Source of the DNA: Pectobacterium parmentieri
Lineage (GTDB): Bacteria > Pseudomonadota > Gammaproteobacteria > Enterobacterales > Enterobacteriaceae
Direction: 5' to 3'
Length of the DNA: 64,000 nt
NCBI RefSeq assembly: GCF_001742145.1
Contig: NZ_CP015749.1
Coordinates: forward strand, 4,774,001-4,838,000
Shown: positions 34,077-44,426 of the stretch, piece by piece
How positions within the stretch are numbered: position 1 is the first letter of the stretch
Layout of the letters: each line of letters begins with the position of its first letter
Notes under the pieces: generated by a model
Database searches by the model: none
What the model saw: the letters and a program-made list of their open reading frames with translations, nothing else
Told to the model about the DNA's origin: nothing
Made by a program: the position numbers and the translations under genes

Positions 34077-34573
34077 TACCGGCCTGTGGGAGAGGGGGGA
34101 TATTCACCTCTCTCCTATTACTCTGACGACAATCTTAATTTTTTGCTCGGCGATGTCTCATAAAAGAGGCGTCGCCGTCATTTCGATCGTAAAAATTAGA
34201 TCTCAGCCCTTGCCAAGTGACAATAAGAAATTCATAATGCTGGCCGCTCTATGCTGTGGCCTGTTTTTTGTTGTTTTCACAACGTCGTATTTAGAGCGCT
34301 AGCGTTACCTCAATTCACATCGTTTTTTATCAGTTAATACAAAAAATCATATTCTTCTTAACAGACTTATCCACAGGCTGCCTGTTGGTTATTTATTAAT
34401 CACCCTATATTGTTGATAAAATACAGTAGAGTATCTTATTGATATTTATTCATAAAATTTACTTATAAAACGCTATAACGATCGCTTGTACTTTTTGTGA
34501 CGGTTGATTGGCAACGACTTTTTTTATTTATTCACAGCGTGTGCGACAATGTGATGACAACCATTTGAGAGGT
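34077..34573. promoter_or_regulatory. AT-rich region with DnaA-box cluster, datA-like
   Basis: Roughly 500 bases between the convergent ahpF and queG. It contains DnaA-box-like sites all in one orientation: GTTTTCACA (34273-34281, 8 of 9), perfect TTATCCACA (34367-34375), TTATTCATA (34446-34454, 8 of 9) and TTATTCACA (34528-34536, fits TTWTNCACA). Two IHF-like sites on the minus strand (34406-34418 and 34432-34444, each 12 of 13) lie between them. E. coli datA, where IHF and DnaA promote hydrolysis of ATP-DnaA, lies between the glyVXY tRNAs and queG; this is the corresponding place. A hairpin GAGAGG/CCTCTC at 34090-34116 may end ahpF. No gene is supported. Confidence 0.6.
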
Positions 34574-35713
34574 TCACGCATCGCGCGGTAATCCTTTCTC
34601 CACTGCACGAATAAGTCGTTTTTTCTGTGTGGATTGGACGTCAATTTCCAATAATGCGCGGCGTGCTAGCTGCTGCTGAATCGCCCAGTGGATATGTTCA
34701 TCCAACAATTCGCTTTCACCCAGACGGGTTTGCAGTGCTAATACGATATTATCCTGATAGGGAGCATTCCCTAGTGCGACGGCAATATTGCGTAGCCAGC
34801 GGAGATGGCCGATGCGCCGGATCGGCGATCCTTCCGTAATCCGCAGAAATTTCTCTTCATTCCAGCCAAATAACACCAATAACTCTGGCGTATGCAGCGC
34901 GGCACGCGGGCTGAAATCAGCCTCGTCGGTGAGTTGTGAAAATCGATTCCACGGGCAAATAAGCTGACAATCATCGCAACCATAGATGCGATTGCCCATC
35001 AGCGGACGGAATTCTTCAGGTATCGGGCCTTCCAATTCGATGGTCAGGTAGGAAATACAGCGGCGAGCATCGACGGTATAAGGGGCGACAATCGCGCCTG
35101 TTGGACAGGTGGTCATGCAGGCGACACAGCGGCCACACTGTTCTTCCTGTGGTCGATCAACGGGTAGAGGCAGATCGATCAGCAGTTCACCAAGAAAGAA
35201 CCAGGAACCTGCTTCTCGGTTTAGAATTAGTGAGTGTTTACCAACCCAGCCAAGCCCGGCTTTTGCAGCCAAAGGGCGTTCCATGATCGGTGCGGAATCG
35301 ACGAATGGGCGAAAATTCAATTCACCGCAGTATTCCTGAATCTGATCGCCAAGCTTTTTCAAGCGCTGGCGTAACAGCTTGTGGTAATCACGGCCTAGCG
35401 CATAACGGCTGACGTAGCCGAGCTCTGGGTTCTTTAAGGTACTGGCGAACGCGGCTTTGGCGGGAAGATAATTCATACGAACGCTAATGACGCGCAGCGT
35501 GCCGGGCAAAAGCTCGTGCGGGCGCGCTCGTAGCATGCCATGACGCGCCATCCAGTCCATTTCCCCGTGATATTGCTTATCCAGCCAGGCTTGAAGCCGA
35601 GGTTCTTCTGCGGACAGGTCGGTGTCGCAGATGCCGACCTGCTGGAACCCCAATGCCTGTCCCCATTGTTTGATGTGTTGCGCTAATTCGTTGAGATCGT
35701 AGGGGTATGACAT
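34574..35713 (-). CDS. queG: Epoxyqueuosine reductase
   Basis: Performs the last step of queuosine synthesis in tRNA, reducing epoxyqueuosine with cobalamin and iron-sulfur clusters. The 379 residues match E. coli QueG. Two 4Fe-4S cysteine groups are visible: CGRCVACMTTCPTGAI and CDDCQLICPWN. The RRIGHLRWLRNIAVALGNA segment is HEAT-like. ATG 35713 is preferred over one four codons upstream because it gives the usual length. Divergent from nnr. Confidence 0.95.
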   Translation of the reverse strand: MSYPYDLNELAQHIKQWGQALGFQQVGICDTDLSAEEPRLQAWLDKQYHGEMDWMARHGMLRARPHELLPGTLRVISVRMNYLPAKAAFASTLKNPELGYVSRYALGRDYHKLLRQRLKKLGDQIQEYCGELNFRPFVDSAPIMERPLAAKAGLGWVGKHSLILNREAGSWFFLGELLIDLPLPVDRPQEEQCGRCVACMTTCPTGAIVAPYTVDARRCISYLTIELEGPIPEEFRPLMGNRIYGCDDCQLICPWNRFSQLTDEADFSPRAALHTPELLVLFGWNEEKFLRITEGSPIRRIGHLRWLRNIAVALGNAPYQDNIVLALQTRLGESELLDEHIHWAIQQQLARRALLEIDVQSTQKKRLIRAVEKGLPRDA

Positions 35714-35855
35714 GATGGGCCGCAAAAATAAACAAGACGTAGTGATGTTACCATATCCGCGTTGCGGAACCGATGTTTGCGCAGAAGTACGGAATGCTGG
35801 CGGTCGTTCCGGTTGCTTGCTAATTTTAAGTCATTGTAATGAAAACTAAGAGCAA

Positions 35856-37391
35856 ATGATGACGGGTCACGATCGGAAACGAGAGGATGATTTGCCCGAT
35901 TCGGTGTTCTACGCTGAGTGGGTGCGCCGTGAAGAGGCCGGTGCAGCTCGTGAATCAGGGCTTTCATTGTGGGATCTGATGCAGCGTGCGGGAGACGCCG
36001 CATTTCAAGTGGCTTGCCAATCTTATCCTTCAGCCCGACGCTGGCGAGTGCTGGCTGGACACGGCAATAACGGTGGAGATGGATATGTGGTCGCCAGTTT
36101 GGCGCTGGCGGCGGGTATTGCGGTGGATGTTGTTGCCTGCGCCAGCGATAAACCGCTGCCCGATGATGCCCGTTTTGCTCGGCAGCGCTGGCTGGCGCAG
36201 GGCGGGCGTATTGAAGACGTTAGGGCGCAGGATGATGCTAATACGCCGTGGCCGGATGGGATCGATCTCATTGTGGATGCTCTACTGGGGACCGGACTTT
36301 CCGCCGCACCGCGTGCACCCTATGCCGCGTTAATTACGCAGGCGAATGCCTATCCCGCTCCCATTGTTTCATTGGATATTCCCTCTGGCTTACATGCCGA
36401 AACCGGTGCCTGTGCGGGCGTTGCGATCTGTGCGGCACAGACAGTGACGTTTATCGCGCTGAAGCCGGGGCTACTGACTGGCCGCGCGCGCGAGCAGGTC
36501 GGTGCATTGCATTATCACTCGCTAGGGTTGCAGACGTGGCTGGGTGACCAAACCGCGCCGATCCGGCGACTGACTGCGGCACAGCTTCCCGAATGGTTGA
36601 TGCCTCGTCCTGCCGGACAACATAAAGGGGATAACGGCAGGCTGTTGGTGGTCGGCGGCAACGCAGGCTTAGGTGGTGCGGTACTGATGGCTGCCGATGC
36701 GGCGCTGCACAGCGGTGCAGGCTTAGTGCGAGTACTTACTCACAAACAGTATCAATCGGCGTTTCTGGCGACCCGACCTGAGTTGATGGTGCAAGAATTG
36801 ACGGCGGATACGCTGCGACAGGGGTTGGAGTGGGCTGATGTCGTGGTGATTGGACCCGGTTTAGGGCAGGATGAATGGGGTAAAAACGCCCTGCGTCTGA
36901 CAGAAAATTGTAACAAACCCATGTTATGGGACGCGGATGCGCTTAACCTGCTGGCAATCAACCCGCATAAACGGCAGAATCGCGTGCTGACACCTCATCC
37001 CGGTGAAGCGGCACGTTTACTGAATTGCCGCGTATCTGATATTGAAAGTGATCGCTTACTTGCGGCCACAAAGCTGGTAAAGCGCTATGGCGGCGTTGTC
37101 GTATTAAAAGGTGCGGGAACGGTGATTGCCAGTCAGCAAGAAGAGATTGCTATTGCTGATGTGGGAAACCCCGGTATGGCGACGGGTGGCATGGGTGATG
37201 TGCTGTCGGGTATTGTCGGCGGTTTGCTGGCGCAAAAGCTCTCGCTGTATGATGCTGCTTGTGCTGGGTGTGTCGTACACGGTGCAGCGGCTGACTGGCT
37301 GGCGACTCGACGCGGTACTCGAGGTATGCTGGCAACCGATTTACTGCCCGTGTTGTTCCGATATGTGAATCCTGATCGGGTGCTTTTTTAG
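35856..37391 (+). CDS. nnr: Bifunctional NAD(P)H-hydrate repair enzyme (epimerase/dehydratase)
   Basis: Repairs hydrated NADH/NADPH. The N-terminal YjeF_N part (residues about 20-220) epimerises NAD(P)HX and contains GHGNNGGDGYVVA. The C-terminal part (about 240-505) is the ADP-dependent dehydratase, with KGDNGRLLVVGG, LTPHPGEAARLL and the GNPGMATGGMGDVLSG nucleotide-binding loop. The 511 residues fit E. coli Nnr (515). First gene of nnr-tsaE-amiB-mutL-miaA-hfq-hflX-hflK-hflC. Confidence 0.94.
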   Translation: MMTGHDRKREDDLPDSVFYAEWVRREEAGAARESGLSLWDLMQRAGDAAFQVACQSYPSARRWRVLAGHGNNGGDGYVVASLALAAGIAVDVVACASDKPLPDDARFARQRWLAQGGRIEDVRAQDDANTPWPDGIDLIVDALLGTGLSAAPRAPYAALITQANAYPAPIVSLDIPSGLHAETGACAGVAICAAQTVTFIALKPGLLTGRAREQVGALHYHSLGLQTWLGDQTAPIRRLTAAQLPEWLMPRPAGQHKGDNGRLLVVGGNAGLGGAVLMAADAALHSGAGLVRVLTHKQYQSAFLATRPELMVQELTADTLRQGLEWADVVVIGPGLGQDEWGKNALRLTENCNKPMLWDADALNLLAINPHKRQNRVLTPHPGEAARLLNCRVSDIESDRLLAATKLVKRYGGVVVLKGAGTVIASQQEEIAIADVGNPGMATGGMGDVLSGIVGGLLAQKLSLYDAACAGCVVHGAAADWLATRRGTRGMLATDLLPVLFRYVNPDRVLF

Positions 37392-37430
37392 CGCCGATGT
37401 TTTTAGAACTTATGTTTTCAGAACAATAGA

Positions 37431-37913
37431 ATGAAAAAAATAGTCTTACTTCTGCCTGATGAGGCAGCAACCATTTCATTAGGTACGGCGCTGGCGAAAG
37501 CCTGTGACGGTGCTTGTGTTATCCATCTTTATGGCGATCTCGGCGCGGGGAAAACGACGTTTAGTCGCGGCTTCCTACAGGCGCGCGGTCACCTGGGTAA
37601 TGTCAAAAGCCCTACTTATACGTTGGTGGAACCATATGCGTTATCCCCACTGTCTGTTTATCACTTTGATCTCTATCGACTAGCTGACCCGGAAGAATTG
37701 GAGTTTATGGGTATCCGCGATTATCTGACGCAGGATGCCATTTGTCTGATTGAGTGGCCGCAGCAGGGCGCTGGCGTGCTGCCCGATGCGGATATCGAAC
37801 TGCATTTGCGCTATCAGGATGAGGGCCGACAGGCTGAACTGTCCGCTGTCTCTGCTACGGGAGACGCGATGTTACAACGTTTTTCTCTTCAGCCAGGAAC
37901 AACAGAATCATGA
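37431..37913 (+). CDS. tsaE: tRNA t6A threonylcarbamoyl-adenosine synthesis ATPase TsaE
   Basis: ATPase partner of TsaD/TsaB in making t6A37 on ANN-decoding tRNAs. The 160 residues contain the P-loop [14 protein letters not shown] and the conserved [11 protein letters not shown] and FDLYRL segments. It starts 40 bases after nnr, and its TGA overlaps the amiB ATG (ATGA), implying coupled translation. Confidence 0.95.
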   Translation: MKKIVLLLPDEAATISLGTALAKACDGACVIHLYGDLGAGKTTFSRGFLQARGHLGNVKSPTYTLVEPYALSPLSVYHFDLYRLADPEELEFMGIRDYLTQDAICLIEWPQQGAGVLPDADIELHLRYQDEGRQAELSAVSATGDAMLQRFSLQPGTTES

Positions 37914-39571
37914 TGAGTCGTATGGTTAAGCTGTTCATCGGCGTATGGCTATTGCTTGCGGGAGCAGCGTGGGCCGCCAATCTATCGGATATCAAGGTGG
38001 ATAATGCGTCAGGCCAAGCCACGGTGCGACTGAGCTTTAGCGGCCAGCCGATTTATGCCTTTTTCCCGCTTAGCAACCCTGCCAGAGTGGTCATCGATAT
38101 TCGTCAGAGCGGTGTCATTCAGGGGCTGCCGTTGGATTTCAGCGGGCAAAATCTGATTAAGCGCGTGCGAACCAGCAATGCGCAGGATGCACAAAGCCTG
38201 CGGTTGGTGCTGGATTTAACGCAGGCGGCCAAAACGCGAGCGGTTACGCAAAAAGAAGGTTCGGGTTACGTTGTCGTATTCACCATCACGGGTGACAAAG
38301 CGAAAATGGTGCAAGCCCCAATGCCCCCTGTTTCACGGCAGCAAAATAGTGTGCCGGCAGAGCCAGCAAAGAATCCGTTTACTAACAAGCCTACGGTCGT
38401 TGTGAGCGGCGGTTCTCCATCGCCAGCCCGGCAGGGTAATGAGCGCGTTGTTGTGGCGATTGATGCCGGTCACGGCGGGCAAGATCCTGGTGCGATTGGC
38501 ACGAACGGGCTGCGAGAGAAAAATGTCACCATCTCTATCGCCCGTAAGCTGCAAGTTTTGCTGAATAACGATCCCGCCTTTAAAGGCGTATTAACGCGTG
38601 ACGGCGACTACTTTATCTCCGTCATGGGGCGTTCGGACGTGGCGCGGAAGCAGGGCGCTAACCTGTTAGTGTCGATCCACGCCGATGCTGCGCCGAACCG
38701 CAATGCTAAAGGTGCCTCGGTCTGGGTGCTATCCAACCGTCGTGCGAATAGTGAAATGGCGAACTGGCTGGAACAGCACGAGAAACAGTCTGAGTTATTG
38801 GGCGGTGCGGGCGATTTGCTGGCGAACAGCGGCGCCGATCCTTACCTCAGTCAGGCGGTGCTGGATCTGCAATTTGGCCACTCCCAGCGTGTTGGGTATG
38901 ACGTGGCGACCAAGGTGCTGCGTGAGCTCCAGCGTGTTGGAGGCTTGCATAAACGGCGGCCGGAACATGCCAGCTTGGGAGTGTTGCGCTCACCGGATAT
39001 TCCCTCTCTGCTGGTGGAAACCGGGTTTATCACGAATATCTCGGAAGAGCGGCTATTGGGGAGTAACGACTACCAGGAAAAAATTGCCAATGCGATTTAT
39101 CAGGGGCTGAGAAGTTACTTCCAGACGCACCCGATGCAATCCCTCCCAAAGCAGGAAAGCCGCCCACGACAGTCGGCGGCAAGTGATACTGCGACATCGG
39201 GCAGCAACGTAACGGCGGCAAAAGCGAGTGCGGGCAGTACGCGTCATACCGTTGCGCGTGGCGAAACACTTTCTTCGATTGCACGGCGTTATGGTGTCAG
39301 CCTCGCGGCGATGCGTGACGTGAATAAGCTGAACAAGGATATCGTCTGGGTTGGACAGCGCCTGAATGTTCCGGCTACCGGGACGAAACAGACGGCGTCA
39401 ACGCCAGCGCCTAAAAAAACAGCGCCGGTGAAGCATAAGGTCGTAAAGGGTGATAGCCTGAGTGCGATCGCTGCCCGTTACGGTGTCAGCATGAAAGAGA
39501 TTCAACAGGCAAATAATCTGCGTTCCGGCTCGGTACAACTGGGGCAAACGCTGATTATACCGTCTGCCTGA
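37910..39571 (+). CDS. amiB: N-acetylmuramoyl-L-alanine amidase AmiB with two LysM domains
   Basis: Periplasmic septum-splitting amidase activated by EnvC. Order of parts in 553 residues: signal peptide (about 1-23, ending AWA), AMIN localisation domain (about 25-125), linker, zinc amidase domain (about 178-405; [25 protein letters not shown] and the LVETGFI segment), then two LysM repeats at about 443-486 and 506-551 ([36 protein letters not shown]). E. coli AmiB is about 445 residues with a single LysM, so the second repeat and the linker are extra here. Confidence 0.95.
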   Translation: MMSRMVKLFIGVWLLLAGAAWAANLSDIKVDNASGQATVRLSFSGQPIYAFFPLSNPARVVIDIRQSGVIQGLPLDFSGQNLIKRVRTSNAQDAQSLRLVLDLTQAAKTRAVTQKEGSGYVVVFTITGDKAKMVQAPMPPVSRQQNSVPAEPAKNPFTNKPTVVVSGGSPSPARQGNERVVVAIDAGHGGQDPGAIGTNGLREKNVTISIARKLQVLLNNDPAFKGVLTRDGDYFISVMGRSDVARKQGANLLVSIHADAAPNRNAKGASVWVLSNRRANSEMANWLEQHEKQSELLGGAGDLLANSGADPYLSQAVLDLQFGHSQRVGYDVATKVLRELQRVGGLHKRRPEHASLGVLRSPDIPSLLVETGFITNISEERLLGSNDYQEKIANAIYQGLRSYFQTHPMQSLPKQESRPRQSAASDTATSGSNVTAAKASAGSTRHTVARGETLSSIARRYGVSLAAMRDVNKLNKDIVWVGQRLNVPATGTKQTASTPAPKKTAPVKHKVVKGDSLSAIAARYGVSMKEIQQANNLRSGSVQLGQTLIIPSA

Positions 39572-39622
39572 TTCTTCATGCTGATGATGTCGATAGATTG
39601 AGGATAGTAAGAGGGATACGCC

Positions 39623-41608
39623 ATGCCGATTCAGGTGTTGCCACCGCAGTTGGCTAACCAGATTGCCGCCGGAGAAGTGGTCGAGCGTCCAGCTTCGGTC
39701 GTGAAGGAACTGGTGGAAAACAGTCTGGATGCAGGGGCGACCCGGATTGATATCGACATTGAACGCGGCGGTGCGAAACTGATCCGCATTCGCGACAATG
39801 GCTCGGGCATCGGAAAGGATGAGCTAACGCTGGCGCTAGCACGTCATGCGACCAGTAAAATTACCACGCTCGACGATCTGGAAGCGATCGTCAGCATGGG
39901 GTTTCGCGGCGAAGCGCTAGCGAGTATCAGTTCCGTCTCCCGTCTAACTCTGACATCACGCACTGCCGAACAGTCCGAGGCTTGGCAGGCCTACGCCGAA
40001 GGGCGCGATATGGCGGTGACGGTCAAACCCGCCGCCCATCCTGTGGGCACTACGCTGGAAGTGCTGGATCTGTTTTATAACACGCCTGCTCGCCGTAAAT
40101 TTATGCGTACCGAGAAAACCGAATTCACCCACATTGATGAGGTTGTCCGCCGTATTGCGCTGGCGCGTTTTGATGTCGCCATCACGCTGCATCATAACGG
40201 TAAGTTGATGCGGCAGTATCGTGCGGCACCAGATAAAAGTCAGTATGAACGCCGTTTGGGCACTATCTGCGGTGCGACCTTCTTGCAACATGCGTTGGCG
40301 GTGTCATGGCAGCATGACGATCTCACGATTCATGGCTGGGTTGCCGATCCGGTTGGTGCCAAGCAACTGCCTGACATGCAGTATTGCTACGTGAACCAGC
40401 GCATGATGCGCGATCGACTGATTAATCATGCGATCCGACAGGCTTATCAGGATCAGCTTCGTGACGATCAACAGCCCGCTTATGTCCTGTATCTGGAGAT
40501 CGACCCGCATCAGGTTGATGTCAATGTTCATCCTGCCAAGCATGAAGTGCGGTTCCATCAGGCTCGTCTGGTGCATGACTTTATCTATCAGGCCGTGATG
40601 TCCGTTCTACAGCAGGCCTCCGCGCCGGGGCTTGGCATGACGGAGTCGGAAACCGGGAAGCCTGTACAGTGGCAGCAGGAAAATCGTCCTGCCGCAGGCG
40701 AAAATCATTTTGCCCAGCCGTCGCGTACTGAAAAATCCTCATCGGCGGAGGGAAAAACGCCACGTACTGGCCATTCTGGTCAGGCGCGAGAAGCGGCCTA
40801 TTCTGGCTATCAGCCGGAGAATCCGTATCAGAAAAAGCAGGGCGAATTGTATAAGGCGCTGCTGCAACCGACAGATAGCCTACAATTATCTGACGAACTG
40901 CCTAATATTGCCGTGTCGGCAGATAACGCTGGCTCACCTGCGATATCGCATGATGCCGCATTGACGCGAACCGCCGCAGACACTGCCACCAACAATAATA
41001 AGCAACGTGCGCCCGTTGAGCCCCCGCTGGAAAGCCAATCGAGCGGCTTTGGCCGGGTGCTGACGGTATATCCGCCGTGCTACGCGCTGCTGGAGTACCA
41101 TAGAGGATTAGCGGTGCTGTCGCTTTCCGTTGCTGAACGCTATCTGAAAGTGGTGCAACTGACGCCACCGGAAGAGGGCTTGCGGGCGCAACCATTGCTG
41201 ATTCCGCAACGCCTGACGCTAAGCAAGTCCGAACTGAATGTGTTGTCTACCCATCATGCTTTGCTGACGCATTTTGGTATTGATGTATGGGTTGAGTCAC
41301 AGCGTGCCACGTTGCGTGCCGTACCTTTACCATTGCGCCAACAAAATTTACAAAACTTGATCTCTGAACTGATAGGCTATCTGGCCAACTATCAGACGGT
41401 TGAAGCACAGCAGGTGGAACCAGGCGCGTTAGCGTCGTGGATGGCAGCGCGATTACAGAGCGAGCAGGAAAACTGGAGCCATTCTCAGGCCATACAATTA
41501 CTGGCGGATGTCGAACGGCTTTGTCCGCAACTGGCGAAAGCGCCGCCGTCTGAACTTTTATTTATGATGGATATTCAGGATGCCATCAAGGCGTTAAAGC
41601 ATGAGTGA
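39623..41608 (+). CDS. mutL: DNA mismatch repair protein MutL
   Basis: Links MutS mismatch recognition to MutH strand cutting. The 661 residues begin with the GHKL ATPase: [25 protein letters not shown] and [11 protein letters not shown]. After a variable Gln/Ser-rich linker (about 335-470), the C-terminal dimerisation domain runs to ALKHE. The end overlaps the miaA start by eight bases. Confidence 0.97.
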   Translation: MPIQVLPPQLANQIAAGEVVERPASVVKELVENSLDAGATRIDIDIERGGAKLIRIRDNGSGIGKDELTLALARHATSKITTLDDLEAIVSMGFRGEALASISSVSRLTLTSRTAEQSEAWQAYAEGRDMAVTVKPAAHPVGTTLEVLDLFYNTPARRKFMRTEKTEFTHIDEVVRRIALARFDVAITLHHNGKLMRQYRAAPDKSQYERRLGTICGATFLQHALAVSWQHDDLTIHGWVADPVGAKQLPDMQYCYVNQRMMRDRLINHAIRQAYQDQLRDDQQPAYVLYLEIDPHQVDVNVHPAKHEVRFHQARLVHDFIYQAVMSVLQQASAPGLGMTESETGKPVQWQQENRPAAGENHFAQPSRTEKSSSAEGKTPRTGHSGQAREAAYSGYQPENPYQKKQGELYKALLQPTDSLQLSDELPNIAVSADNAGSPAISHDAALTRTAADTATNNNKQRAPVEPPLESQSSGFGRVLTVYPPCYALLEYHRGLAVLSLSVAERYLKVVQLTPPEEGLRAQPLLIPQRLTLSKSELNVLSTHHALLTHFGIDVWVESQRATLRAVPLPLRQQNLQNLISELIGYLANYQTVEAQQVEPGALASWMAARLQSEQENWSHSQAIQLLADVERLCPQLAKAPPSELLFMMDIQDAIKALKHE

Positions 41609-42542
41609 TGTAGAACAACCGTCGTTGCCACCTGCTATTTTTATCATGGGGCCGACGGCGTCAGGAAAAACGGCATTGGCAATGGCGTTACGAGAATATT
41701 TGCCTGTAGAGTTGATTAGCGTCGATTCCGCCCTTATCTATAAAGATATGGATATCGGGACGGCGAAGCCAAGCGCGGAAGAGTTGGCGCAGGCACCGCA
41801 TCGGTTAATCGATATTCTCGATCCGGCTGAATCCTATTCTGCGGCCGATTTTCGCCGCGATGCGCTACGTGAAATGGCTGATATTACCGCTGCCGGGCGC
41901 ATCCCCCTCTTGGTCGGAGGGACAATGCTCTATTTCAAGGCGCTGCTGGAAGGGCTTTCTCCTCTGCCGTCGGCCGATGCCGCCGTGCGCCAGCGTATTG
42001 AAGAGCAGGCAAAAGAAGTCGGTTGGGAAGCGATGCATCGGCAGCTTAGTGAGATCGATCCGGTAGCGGCGATTCGGATTCATCCAAATGATCCGCAGAG
42101 ACTCTCGCGAGCACTGGAAGTTTTTTTCGTTTCAGGTAACACTTTAACTGAGCTGACAAAAACGTCTGGCGATGCACTGCCTTATCAGGTTCATCAGTTT
42201 GCTATCGCCCCGGCGACGCGTGAATTGTTGCATCAGCGAATTGAACAGCGTTTTCATCAGATGTTGGCAGCGGGTTTTGAGACAGAAGCCCGGATATTGT
42301 TTACCCGGCAGGACCTTCATACGGATATGCCCTCTATTCGTTGCGTTGGTTACCGCCAGATGTGGTCATATTTATCCGGTGAAATTGATTACGATGAGAT
42401 GGTTTATCGGGGAATTTGTGCGACGCGTCAGTTAGCGAAACGGCAAATGACCTGGTTGCGCGGTTGGGATGATGTCTGCTGGTTGGATAGCGAAAAACCG
42501 ACTGAAGCACTGGACAAGGTAATAGAGGTTGTTAGTGCATAG
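41601..42542 (+). CDS. miaA: tRNA dimethylallyltransferase
   Basis: Adds the isopentenyl group to A37 of tRNAs reading UNN codons. The 313 residues contain the P-loop [13 protein letters not shown], the [17 protein letters not shown] motif and the [13 protein letters not shown] loop. It overlaps mutL and precedes hfq by 113 bases. Confidence 0.97.
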   Translation: MSDVEQPSLPPAIFIMGPTASGKTALAMALREYLPVELISVDSALIYKDMDIGTAKPSAEELAQAPHRLIDILDPAESYSAADFRRDALREMADITAAGRIPLLVGGTMLYFKALLEGLSPLPSADAAVRQRIEEQAKEVGWEAMHRQLSEIDPVAAIRIHPNDPQRLSRALEVFFVSGNTLTELTKTSGDALPYQVHQFAIAPATRELLHQRIEQRFHQMLAAGFETEARILFTRQDLHTDMPSIRCVGYRQMWSYLSGEIDYDEMVYRGICATRQLAKRQMTWLRGWDDVCWLDSEKPTEALDKVIEVVSA

Positions 42543-42655
42543 GTTGGGTGATTGTGTACAATCGATGAGTCTCAGCGTGCAAGTTTTTTTACACCGTTAT
42601 TTTAGAGCCATAGGGTTCTTTGTTACAAACAACATACAAATAAGGAAAATATAGA

Positions 42656-42955
42656 ATGGCTAAGGGGCAATCTTTACAAGATCCGTTCTTGAACGCTTTG
42701 CGTCGTGAACGTGTTCCGGTTTCGATTTATTTGGTGAACGGTATTAAGCTGCAAGGTCAGATCGAATCTTTCGATCAATTCGTGATTTTGTTGAAAAACA
42801 CGGTCAGTCAGATGGTTTATAAACATGCCATCTCTACAGTTGTTCCTTCTCGCCCAGTTTCTCACCATAGCAACAATCCTGGCGGCAGCAACAACTATCA
42901 TGGTAGTAACACGACTGCTCAGCAACAGTCGCAGGATGCTGATGACGCCGAATAA
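42656..42955 (+). CDS. hfq: RNA chaperone Hfq
   Basis: Hexameric Sm-like protein that pairs small RNAs with mRNAs. The 99 residues start [20 protein letters not shown], with Sm1 and Sm2 motifs intact ([35 protein letters not shown]). The C-terminal tail of about 30 residues is flexible and rich in Asn, Ser, Gln. AAGGA before the ATG is the ribosome site. The 113-base gap after miaA could carry one of the gene's own promoters. Confidence 0.97.
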   Translation: MAKGQSLQDPFLNALRRERVPVSIYLVNGIKLQGQIESFDQFVILLKNTVSQMVYKHAISTVVPSRPVSHHSNNPGGSNNYHGSNTTAQQQSQDADDAE

Positions 42956-43049
42956 GGCGTATTGTCAATTCACCACGGCGCGGGAGAGCTGGACGCATCG
43001 CTCGGCTCCTTCGCTGTGGTGTTTTTTGCTCGTTTGAGAGGTTACTCGC

Positions 43050-44330
43050 TTGTTTGACCGTTATGAATCAGGTGAACGGGCCATATTAGTTCATATTTTT
43101 TTCTCGCAAGATAGAGATACGGACGATCTGCTCGAGTTTGAATCTCTGGTTTCTTCAGCCGGTATTGAATCTTTGCAGGTTGTTACGGGTAGTCGTAAGG
43201 CTCCTCACCCCAAGTATTTTGTCGGGGAAGGCAAAGCCGAAGAAATTGCTCAGGTAGTGAAAGAAACTGGCGCGTTTGTCGTGCTGTTTGATCACGCGCT
43301 GACGCCTGCTCAGGAACGTAATCTGGAGCGTTTGTGCGAGTGCCGGGTGATCGATCGTACCGGACTGATTTTAGATATTTTTGCCCAGCGTGCGCGTACT
43401 CACGAGGGGAAATTACAGGTAGAGCTGGCACAACTGCGTCACCTTGCGACCCGATTGGTTCGCGGATGGACGCACCTTGAGCGCCAAAAAGGCGGTATCG
43501 GTTTGCGTGGCCCGGGTGAAACCCAGCTTGAAACGGATCGCCGCTTATTGCGTAATCGTATCTCTCAGATACTGTCGCGTCTCGAACGGGTAGAAAAACA
43601 GCGTGAACAAGGGCGTCGGTCGCGGGTTCGTGCCGATGTCCCCACCGTTTCGCTAGTGGGCTATACCAACGCGGGTAAATCCACGCTGTTTAACAAGATT
43701 ACATCGGCGGGCGTCTATGCCGCCGATCAGTTATTTGCCACACTGGACCCAACATTACGCCGCATTGAGGTGGATGATGTCGGTGATACAGTGCTGGCGG
43801 ATACCGTAGGTTTTATCCGGCAGCTACCCCACGATTTGGTGGCTGCGTTTAAGGCTACATTACAGGAAACACGTCAGGCCTCACTGCTGTTGCACGTTGT
43901 TGATGCCGCCGATCCTCGTCTTGACGAGAACATCGAGGCCGTTGATGACGTACTGGCGGAAATCGAGGCAGATGAAATACCTGCGCTGTTGGTAATGAAC
44001 AAGATTGATATGCTGGATGATTTTGTTCCGCGTATCGATCGCAACGAAGAGAATCTACCGGTACGGGTCTGGCTCTCAGCACAGACTGGCGACGGTATTC
44101 CGTTGTTATTTCAAGCATTGACTGAGCGGCTTTCCGGGGAAATTGCACAACATACTTTGCATCTTCCCCCGCAGGCAGGACGCTTGCGTAGTCGTTTTTA
44201 CCAGCTTCAGGCAATAGAAAAAGAATGGATTGAAGAGGATGGGCAAATTGGTTTAGTTATTCGTATGCCAATTGCCGACTGGCACCGCCTCTGCAAAAAA
44301 GAGCAGGAACTGATGGACTATATTGTCTGA
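43050..44330 (+). CDS. hflX: Ribosome-rescue GTPase HflX
   Basis: GTPase that splits stalled 70S ribosomes, notably after heat shock. The 426 residues have the HflX N-terminal domain, including [17 protein letters not shown] and [18 protein letters not shown]. The G domain follows: [28 protein letters not shown]. The start is TTG 43050 (LFDRYESGE), with GAGAGG eight bases before it; no ATG fits the family N-terminus. Confidence 0.95.
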   Translation: MFDRYESGERAILVHIFFSQDRDTDDLLEFESLVSSAGIESLQVVTGSRKAPHPKYFVGEGKAEEIAQVVKETGAFVVLFDHALTPAQERNLERLCECRVIDRTGLILDIFAQRARTHEGKLQVELAQLRHLATRLVRGWTHLERQKGGIGLRGPGETQLETDRRLLRNRISQILSRLERVEKQREQGRRSRVRADVPTVSLVGYTNAGKSTLFNKITSAGVYAADQLFATLDPTLRRIEVDDVGDTVLADTVGFIRQLPHDLVAAFKATLQETRQASLLLHVVDAADPRLDENIEAVDDVLAEIEADEIPALLVMNKIDMLDDFVPRIDRNEENLPVRVWLSAQTGDGIPLLFQALTERLSGEIAQHTLHLPPQAGRLRSRFYQLQAIEKEWIEEDGQIGLVIRMPIADWHRLCKKEQELMDYIV

Positions 44331-44426
44331 TTTGACTGGTCGATACAGTCTGAACGGCAAAATAGTCTGACAGACTCTGGGATATTGAACCTGAAGAACA
44401 CCTATCATAAAGAATGGAGCTAAAAC

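Noticed and set aside
34240..34560. Chromosomal origin of replication
   Set aside because: DnaA boxes and AT-rich DNA are present, but the tight box array, 13-mers and neighbours of enterobacterial oriC (mnmG/mioC) are not; a datA-like role fits the position better.
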